DNA from: Methyloprofundus sp.
Lineage (GTDB): Bacteria; Pseudomonadota; Gammaproteobacteria; Methylococcales; Methylomonadaceae
Direction: 5' to 3'
DNA: 64,000 bases
Assembly (NCBI GenBank): GCA_014859465.1
Contig: JACUUF010000002.1
Location: forward strand, 19,287 to 83,286
In this document: positions 59,411 to 64,000 of the stretch, piece by piece
Position numbering within the stretch: the stretch's first letter is position 1
Layout of the letters: every line of letters begins with the position of its first letter
Notes under the pieces: model-generated
What the model saw: the letters and a program-made list of their open reading frames with translations, nothing else
The model's database searches: none
Told to the model about the DNA's origin: nothing
Program-made: the position numbers and the translations under genes

Positions 59411-59626
59411 ATGAAGTCAACAGGCTGTGCTCACCAATGGGTGCCTGAAAAAAAGAAAAGGAATCTTTTTTGGATTTTTCCAATTGGCGTGAAATATATT
59501 CACAGGTGTTCTAAGTGTGGAGTTAAAGAAAAGTGTAACGGCCTTGAACCAGGTGAGTCAGGGTTTGAGCGATATTCAAATAGCTACTACCAGTGTTATA
59601 AGTGTGGGCAGAATTTGAATGGGTAG
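59411..59626 (+). CDS. Small zinc-ribbon-like protein, 71 aa
   Basis: The ATG at 59411 has GGAG about 12 bases upstream; ATG 59387 has none. Cysteine pairs HRCSKCGVKEKC and YQCYKCGQ form a likely zinc ribbon. The protein stands alone beside the cassette cluster. Confidence 0.5.
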   Translation: MKSTGCAHQWVPEKKKRNLFWIFPIGVKYIHRCSKCGVKEKCNGLEPGESGFERYSNSYYQCYKCGQNLNG

Positions 59627-59633
59627 TGTTTAG

Positions 59634-59768
59634 AAATCTGTGTCATTTCGTTAAAATTTCTCAAAAAGGAATGACCAAACTCAGCCATTGGTCGTGTGTC
59701 GCCAAGGTATTTGCTGGACGCGGCTTAACCCTCTACTTTTAACTTCGGTTATAAAAGAGGGGATTACA
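59634..59768 (+). mobile_element. Mini-element A, IS256-derived, 135 bp
   Basis: AAATCTGTGTCATTTCGTTA through AAAGGAATGAC (59634-59675) matches the left end of the element at the end of the window (64000 to 63957, inverted). It then jumps to the ACCAAACTCAGCCATTGG part, and ends in GGGGATTACA (59759-59768), which matches TGTAATCCCC at 63582-63591. It is therefore an internal-deletion derivative of the right-hand element, with almost all coding sequence gone. Terminal repeats and target duplications were not defined. Confidence 0.65.
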
Positions 59769-59826
59769 AGCTCTTCTGTCACTTTGGTGAGATTACAAAT
59801 TTTCCTGAGAGTTTTTTCATGCTTCA
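59767..59826 (-). pseudogene. Truncated cassette gene start, cut by mini-element A
   Basis: On the minus strand an ATG at 59826 begins MKHEKTLRKICNLTKVTEEL and runs straight into the mini-element. It begins just past attC1, where the next cassette gene should start. Likely the stub of a sixth cassette. Confidence 0.35.
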
Positions 59827-59843
59827 TAGATGACTCGATTTGC

Positions 59844-59944
59844 GTATAACGCCAGTCATAAACGGCATAAAATAGCTGGCTATACTTTGTGAGGCACGAA
59901 CAAAAGTCAGCTGTTTTATGTCCGATTTAATGGCCTTGTTATAC
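59844..59944 (-). other. attC: attC-like site 1, 101 bp
   Basis: GTATAAC (59844-59850) and GTTATAC (59938-59944) form the ends. The inside folds: CATAAAATAGCTGGC is complementary with unpaired bases to GTCAGCTGTTTTATG. The gene at 59939-60442 (-) ends with its TAA stop inside GTATAAC, typical of cassettes. Confidence 0.7.
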
Positions 59945-60442
59945 ACCTTTAGCTAGCGCAACCCAATCAATGTATTTACTTAAATTTTGTAGGCTAGAAT
60001 TGTCAATATAGCGACCCTTTAATTCTTTTCTGCAACGCTCAATATAAGCCAAAACAACTTCATAAATTTCTTTACTATTAGATTTACGAGAGAAGCTCAT
60101 TTCAGCGCATAACTTGGGGGTTTTATAAACAAACTGCTTTTTGCGAGTTTTAACAAAACGTTTTTTATTATCTTGCCAATAAGAACCTCTAACTTGGTTT
60201 CCCATAAAGTGTAATTCGATATGACCAATCACCTCGTTATAATTCCATGCGCCACCAAAGGTCTCATTTAAATGCATTTTAAATGCTGAGTACCATTCAG
60301 GATTCTGTTTGGCATACTCTATTTTAAACTCTGAATCGGAACCACCAAAAATTGTTTTATCAGCCGCACTATCTCGCTGAGAATAATACGTTTCACTAGT
60401 CAGCCTATAAACAGGCAAAGTGATTATTGGAACTATCTTCAA
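59939..60442 (-). CDS. Cassette gene 1: hypothetical protein, 167 aa
   Basis: TTG start with GAGGTG upstream. No family was recognised. The protein is basic and aromatic-rich (KKRFVKTRKKQFVYKTPKL), without membrane helices. Its stop lies inside attC1 and its start lies 34 bases from attC2, so it is one complete cassette. Confidence 0.65.
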   Translation of the reverse strand: MKIVPIITLPVYRLTSETYYSQRDSAADKTIFGGSDSEFKIEYAKQNPEWYSAFKMHLNETFGGAWNYNEVIGHIELHFMGNQVRGSYWQDNKKRFVKTRKKQFVYKTPKLCAEMSFSRKSNSKEIYEVVLAYIERCRKELKGRYIDNSSLQNLSKYIDWVALAKGV

Positions 60443-60475
60443 TGGAACACCTCTATTCTAGAATTATGTATTGGG

Positions 60476-60539
60476 GTATAACGTTTGAGTTAACAGGCGC
60501 GCGTTTTATAGCGTGTCATGGTTGAGCGTATTGTTATGT
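60476..60539 (-). other. attC: attC-like site 2, 64 bp
   Basis: Ends GTATAAC (60476-60482) and GTTATGT (60533-60539). The stem is imperfect (AGTTAACAGGCGCGCG against GCGTGTCATGGTTGAGC). The stop TGA of cassette gene 2 lies 4 bases from the GTTATGT end. Confidence 0.6.
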
Positions 60540-60542
60540 GTT

Positions 60543-61718
60543 TCATGCAATCTCGTTAATCCGACTGAAAAAACTTTGAAGCGAGCCTGTTAACTCACGA
60601 CAAATTGTTAAAAAGTTACTAACATAATCTTCATCTGAAGTTTCTTCTTCAAGAACTTTATGATCAGCCTGAATTCGGTATTTTCCTACCTCCTTAATAC
60701 TTTCAGATAAGGTGTTGCTGGTTTTAAGTTTGTTCTCAAGAAGGCAAAGTAACTGAATAGGACTAAGCGGCCGCCCACTTTCTTTATGCACGAATTCTTC
60801 TTCATTCACACCAAGTTTAGTGACCATAAAATGCTTCATAAGCTTCTTATTTAAACTATCTGGACCGATTAACTTATAAAGCTCACTACAACAGTCGCAA
60901 AATGACTTAAATGTATTTTCCACTGGTGTTCTAAGATGAGAATTTTTAGTTCTACTAAATAGACATGCATCCTCATAAACTGAGTTAACTTCTTCTATGG
61001 CTTGTTCTAGATCTTTTAACGGACTTTCAAAATCCACAAATGCTCCGTCATAAGTTCTAGAAACAAACTTAGCAAAGTCCGGGTCATTATCAACTCCCTC
61101 AAACTCCCCAATTTCGTGAGCGTGCCAATACCTTTGCTCTTCATCACTCATTACGTATAAGTCTTTGTATATCGCTGTTACAGTGGATTTACCATCAGAT
61201 TGCTTTCTTTTTCCATACCGCACATATAAATATCGTCCTTCAGGAGTATCTGGCTTTGTATGGATAGAACCACCAGAATTTGAGTCATCAATCTCATAGA
61301 ATTCAGGATGGTCAAAATATCTACTCAATACTTCTTCTGAAAAATACACAAGGGCTAGTTGGTGTGCACCTTTATGCAACCGAGCTTTGTATTCCGGAAA
61401 TTCATCCCTAGCTAAACCGGAGCTGTAATAATAGTTTTCAATTTCATCAGTATCCGGAAAATATATATGAGTTGTCACGTTTTTCCCGGGCATTAGCGGT
61501 TTGGGGTTCTCTGTGTCAAAGGTAATTACGTATAGCTCAACATTGGCATTAATTGCTCCTCTTCCTGACTCGACAAGAAGTTCGAGAGCACGCATTGCTT
61601 CTTCGTTAGTTATCCCTACATTAGAGGCAATATCTATGGCACTAACTCCACCGAAAGTTCTGTTCCAAGAACCCAATGAATAAGAAACTACTTCTTCGGT
61701 AATATTTGATTCAATCAT
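60543..61718 (-). CDS. Cassette gene 2: hypothetical protein, 391 aa
   Basis: Residues about 15-55 (VSAIDIASNVGITNEEAMRA then LELLVESGRGAINANVEL) have a winged-helix look. The middle (YLYVRYGKRKQSDGKSTVTA) is beta-rich and the C-terminal 120 residues are helical (NTFKSFCDCCSELYKLIGPD), like a HEPN/ABI-type bundle. No named family. At 1.2 kb it is large for a cassette gene and may encode an immunity or defence function. Confidence 0.6.
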   Translation of the reverse strand: MIESNITEEVVSYSLGSWNRTFGGVSAIDIASNVGITNEEAMRALELLVESGRGAINANVELYVITFDTENPKPLMPGKNVTTHIYFPDTDEIENYYYSSGLARDEFPEYKARLHKGAHQLALVYFSEEVLSRYFDHPEFYEIDDSNSGGSIHTKPDTPEGRYLYVRYGKRKQSDGKSTVTAIYKDLYVMSDEEQRYWHAHEIGEFEGVDNDPDFAKFVSRTYDGAFVDFESPLKDLEQAIEEVNSVYEDACLFSRTKNSHLRTPVENTFKSFCDCCSELYKLIGPDSLNKKLMKHFMVTKLGVNEEEFVHKESGRPLSPIQLLCLLENKLKTSNTLSESIKEVGKYRIQADHKVLEEETSDEDYVSNFLTICRELTGSLQSFFSRINEIA

Positions 61719-61739
61719 ATAGAACTCAATATTCTAGGC

Positions 61740-61811
61740 ACATAACGCCCACATTTTCGGCTGGCTTGGAGCGCAGCGGAAAACCAGTCCGACAACATGC
61801 GCTTGTTAGCT
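61740..61811 (-). other. attC: attC-like site 3, 72 bp
   Basis: Ends ACATAAC (61740-61746) and GTTAGCT (61805-61811). Reads ACATAACGCCC...GCGCTTGTTAGC, a well-known attC boundary type, with CTGGCTTGGAGCGC pairing imperfectly with ACCAG in the arm. The stop of gene 3 is the TAA inside AGCTAAC. Confidence 0.75.
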
Positions 61812-62525
61812 TTCGCTCGCTTCGGCCTCGGTCTCTCGATCCTCTTCCGGAGCCCTTCCGGCCTCTCTTAGTAGTACTAGAACGGATTCACGATCATCAT
61901 AGAAGTCTTCAAGTATTCTCTGGCAATAATGTCTTGCTGCCTCTACATCTTCTTCTGGAATTTCATGCCAATCATCATGCAGAACGTCGTTGCCCAAAAC
62001 TCTAATTTCATCATGAGCTCTACGCTTTCTCGCTTGGGTTATAACACCGTCCTCTGCAGCTGCCTCAATCTGCTTATATAAATTGGATTCTTGCTTGGTT
62101 TTATAGCCATTGGCGCGTAAGGTTTTATCAAGCACCGAACGAATTAGACCAGCAGCAGCTCTAACGCACTGGTTTTCCAAGCAAGTCTCAGCTTCACGAA
62201 ATTCCGTAACTATTCCCTGTGGCACTGAGCGCGGAATAGATAACCGTTGCCTTGTTTCTGGGAAAAATTTTAATAGACGATTATAAGAGCCAGGATAACT
62301 TCCTCCGCCTCCCATTTTTATGACGCCAAATGCACCCATTCCGCAACCCGCACATTTAAACAGCCTGTAAGAAACAATACAGTCTCCCCAATGACTATCT
62401 TTTTCTCTTCTCTCATGCGCCCCAATTTCTCGGCCATTCACTTGCCATTCGAAAGTACTACGGCCACCGCGACAACCAGGACAGTGGCTAACGATAGAAC
62501 CTTCTTTTTCATTTAAATGTGCCAT
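61806..62525 (-). CDS. Cassette gene 3: DUF4145 protein with zinc ribbon
   Basis: N-terminal CxxC pairs (HCPGCRGG and KCAGCG) form a zinc-binding part. The C-terminal part is DUF4145: EAETCLENQCVRAAAGLIRS, VLDKTLRANGYKT and VLGNDVLHDDWHEIPEEDVE. DUF4145 domains are found near restriction and defence genes. Function is unknown. Confidence 0.75.
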   Translation of the reverse strand: MAHLNEKEGSIVSHCPGCRGGRSTFEWQVNGREIGAHERREKDSHWGDCIVSYRLFKCAGCGMGAFGVIKMGGGGSYPGSYNRLLKFFPETRQRLSIPRSVPQGIVTEFREAETCLENQCVRAAAGLIRSVLDKTLRANGYKTKQESNLYKQIEAAAEDGVITQARKRRAHDEIRVLGNDVLHDDWHEIPEEDVEAARHYCQRILEDFYDDRESVLVLLREAGRAPEEDRETEAEASES

Positions 62526-62601
62526 GATTCCCCTTGGCAGCTAAGGCCAGTGATGTTTTTATAGATTCTCTCAAACTTCAAAATTCATTCCTTGTGATCA
62601 C

Positions 62602-62660
62602 ACATAACGCGGAGCGCACCGGCGCACTTCAGTGTGCCAGAGTGGCGCGAATTGTTAAAT
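62602..62660 (-). other. attC: attC-like site 4, 59 bp
   Basis: Ends ACATAAC (62602-62608) and GTTAAAT (62654-62660). The centre GCGCACC-GGCGCACTTCAGTGTGCC forms a stem. The TAA of gene 4 lies in ATTTAAC. Confidence 0.65.
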
Positions 62661-63374
62661 ATTTATTTGGAGGCCTTTGGGAGGCTGGTACATCACCGAC
62701 TGCCTTATTGAGTTGGTGTACCCCTTGTTTTGAAGGGCAACTTTGTATGCTTCAAAGAGATGTTCGTTAATCCTTGGATCAAAAACAATCTCGTCATACA
62801 AAGCACAAGGATCCACTTGAAATTGATGCACAGGGCCACTTTTATCAGTGTATATAAGACGAACCTCTTTTTCGTGTCTAAACTCTTCTCGCTTATATAT
62901 AAGCGACTCCGCAACGCCTGAGCCTGAAGTATTAAGAAGATCTATACTTTTTAGCTTATTAATCAATTCCTTCTGATTATGATACTCAACCTCACCAATG
63001 AAACAGCGAACCTTGGCGAATTCCCCGCTTTGCTTTTGAAGCGCATCAAGCAGCTTTCTTATCGTTGTTTTTACTTTTGCTCCTTGCTTGTCTGGCGAAT
63101 AAATTCGCCACATAGCGTCTGTTTCCTTGTGAAGCGTCCAGCACTGTCCATAGACAGAATCTCGAATTGGACCAAAGTCAGCGACTTCCCCGTTTGAGGT
63201 TTTAGCAGTTCCGTTCAGAAGAAGATTCTCGAAGGGATCATCCCACTTTAAAGGAGGCACCAGCGTCAATAGCTTTGTCTGAAAGGTTTCTAATAGCCTA
63301 TGAATTGGCATGATCCGGTAAATGTCCCTATCCAGATCTTTTTCTTTTATATTGAGAGTGTCCTGATAGGCCAC
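62655..63374 (-). CDS. Cassette gene 4: DUF2971 protein
   Basis: GTG start with AGAGGTG upstream. DUF2971 features: IYRIMPIHRLLETFQTKLL, the WDDPFEN box, GQCWTLHKETDAMWRIYSPD and FRHEKEVRLIY. DUF2971 proteins occur in phages and integron cassettes; the biochemical role is unknown. Its stop lies in attC4 and its start just past attC5. Confidence 0.78.
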   Translation of the reverse strand: MAYQDTLNIKEKDLDRDIYRIMPIHRLLETFQTKLLTLVPPLKWDDPFENLLLNGTAKTSNGEVADFGPIRDSVYGQCWTLHKETDAMWRIYSPDKQGAKVKTTIRKLLDALQKQSGEFAKVRCFIGEVEYHNQKELINKLKSIDLLNTSGSGVAESLIYKREEFRHEKEVRLIYTDKSGPVHQFQVDPCALYDEIVFDPRINEHLFEAYKVALQNKGYTNSIRQSVMYQPPKGLQINI

Positions 63375-63405
63375 AAAATCACCTCTTTATTACATTTAAT
63401 GCCAT

Positions 63406-63502
63406 AGTTAACTGGCGCTTAGGTTGGGCTTTGTTTTTGCGGTTTTTCTTTTGCAAAAACAATGAACAACCGTAATGCGTCCAGTTGAACGACTTGTTAG
63501 TT
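63406..63502 (-). other. attC: attC-like site 5, 97 bp
   Basis: Ends AGTTAAC (63406-63412) and GTTAGTT (63496-63502). AACTGGCGC pairs with GCGTCCAGTT in the outer arm and GGTTTTTCTTTTGCAAAAAC forms an inner hairpin region. It ends the cassette whose gene is now only a stub at 63497-63592. Confidence 0.65.
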
Positions 63503-63592
63503 GCTACGCTGAATGTCGAGAGAATCCATTTGGATTTTTGAAAGTACTAATTGCGAATTATTGAGAAAGTTAATTATACCCTGTAATCCCCC
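63497..63592 (-). pseudogene. 3' stub of a cassette gene, cut by mini-element B
   Basis: Minus-strand frame ending INFLNNSQLVLSKIQMDSLD...RSN with its TAA inside attC5 (63497-63499). It enters the mini-element at 63582-63592 (TGTAATCCCC) and has no start. This shows insertion or recombination at that point inside a cassette gene. Confidence 0.45.
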
Positions 63593-64000
63593 CATTTCGA
63601 ACCGAAGTTAAAAGTAGAGGGTTAAGCCGCGTCCAGTAAATACCTTGGCGGCACACGACCAATGGCTGAGTTTGGTTTGGTGTTTTTTGACCAGTTGCGG
63701 TTCGAACGTACCCTCACGATCACAGGGGGGTGTCTAGCTCAAATTCACCCATACCGCTTTTGACGGTTTTCTTGATATAGCCATTTTTGCGATTGGCTGA
63801 CGTATCCTCGGCTAAATGAAGGTCCAGTTCGGCCTTAAGCGCGGCTTCGGTGAGTTGTTTGATCAGCGGGGTCAACACACCATCTTTGCCAGTGAGCCCT
63901 TTGCCAGATTGAAGCTGTTCTAATGCTTCGTTGAAATCGAATTGAGGTTTTGTCATGTGTCATTCCTTTTTGAGAAATTTTAACGAAATGACACAGATTT
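63582..64000 (-). mobile_element. Mini-element B, IS256-family deletion derivative
   Basis: On the minus strand it runs AAATCTGTGTCATTTCG (64000 inward), an IS256-type transposase start, a frameshift, then ACCAAACTCAGCCATTGG through AACCGAAG to TGTAATCCCC (63582-63591). It is inverted relative to mini-element A and shares both ends with it. The element may continue past the window edge. Confidence 0.65.
63665..63956 (-). pseudogene. IS256-family transposase, N-terminal part, frameshifted
   Basis: ATG at 63956. The N-terminus shows MTKPQFDFNEALEQLQSGKG, LTPLIKQLTEAALKAELDLH and ANRKNGYIKKTVKSGMGEFE, the start of mutator/IS256 transposases. After DTP a C-run shift (CCCCCCTGTGATCG) gives an early stop at 63720; in the other frame DREGTFEPQLVKKHQT continues to about 63671. 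The DDE domain is missing, so it cannot transpose by itself. Confidence 0.8.

Noticed and set aside
59634..64000. Composite transposon with active IS256 copies
   Set aside because: Neither copy has the transposase catalytic domain, and one is only 135 bp. Mobility would need an enzyme from elsewhere.

Overview
The window reads as a large part of a conjugative plasmid (or a plasmid-like integrative element) from a gammaproteobacterium, probably marine or aquatic. The base composition is moderately AT-rich. The backbone is plasmid-like: a ParA/ParB pair, an IncQ RepC-type initiator next to six iterons, a Cre-like tyrosine recombinase and a complete F-type (MPF-F) mating-pair-formation operon. 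No tRNA, rRNA or CRISPR array was seen. The host genus cannot be fixed from the sequence alone.

Layout. 1-10.2 kb (mostly +) holds DNA-metabolism genes: the 3' part of recJ, an HU protein, a DUF559/Vsr-like nuclease, the Cre-like recombinase (-), a PAS plus degenerate-GGDEF protein, a UvrD-type helicase and a secreted endonuclease I. 10.3-13.9 kb is the replication and partition module (parB and parA on -, repC on +, iterons and an AT-rich tract). 13.9-16.2 kb carries a VirB1-like transglycosylase, an ArdC-like antirestriction protein and an EAL-domain protein. 16.4-40.8 kb is one long + strand transfer operon: a ParB-like regulator, an OmpA-like protein, pilin, traL-E-K-B, dsbC, traV-C, a TrbI-like gene, traF-H-G, an S26 peptidase, traW-trbC-U, three small genes, traN and a lipoprotein. 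40.8-48.5 kb (-) holds the coupling protein TraD and a membrane-anchored HD protein that is the only relaxase candidate, plus unknown genes. 48.5-50.7 kb is non-coding except for one 44-residue membrane protein, and is where I would look for oriT. 50.7-57.8 kb (+) is a run of small, mostly unknown genes with an LPD1 metallopeptidase-like protein, an ankyrin-like protein and a DNA methylase, which resembles a conjugative leading region. 58.0-59.3 kb is a tightly coupled three-gene operon (unknown, HEPN, HExxH protein). 59.6-64.0 kb is an integron-type cassette cluster: five attC-like sites and four intact cassette genes, no integrase, cut at both ends by inverted copies of an IS256-derived mini-element.

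Three non-coding patterns tie the window together. (1) A hairpin element with a CCAAAT-type lead-in followed by CCYCCTTT recurs about 15 times in leaders of both gene blocks; in several copies its 3' arm is the ribosome-binding site. (2) A palindrome of the form TTCCCTGNCRGGGAA recurs seven times, including in parA and parB and just upstream of the transfer operon, like a KorB-type operator or centromere set. (3) TAGCA/TGCTA palindromes cluster around the recJ-HU operon and a related inverted repeat lies in the parA leader. Functions given to these patterns are inferences.
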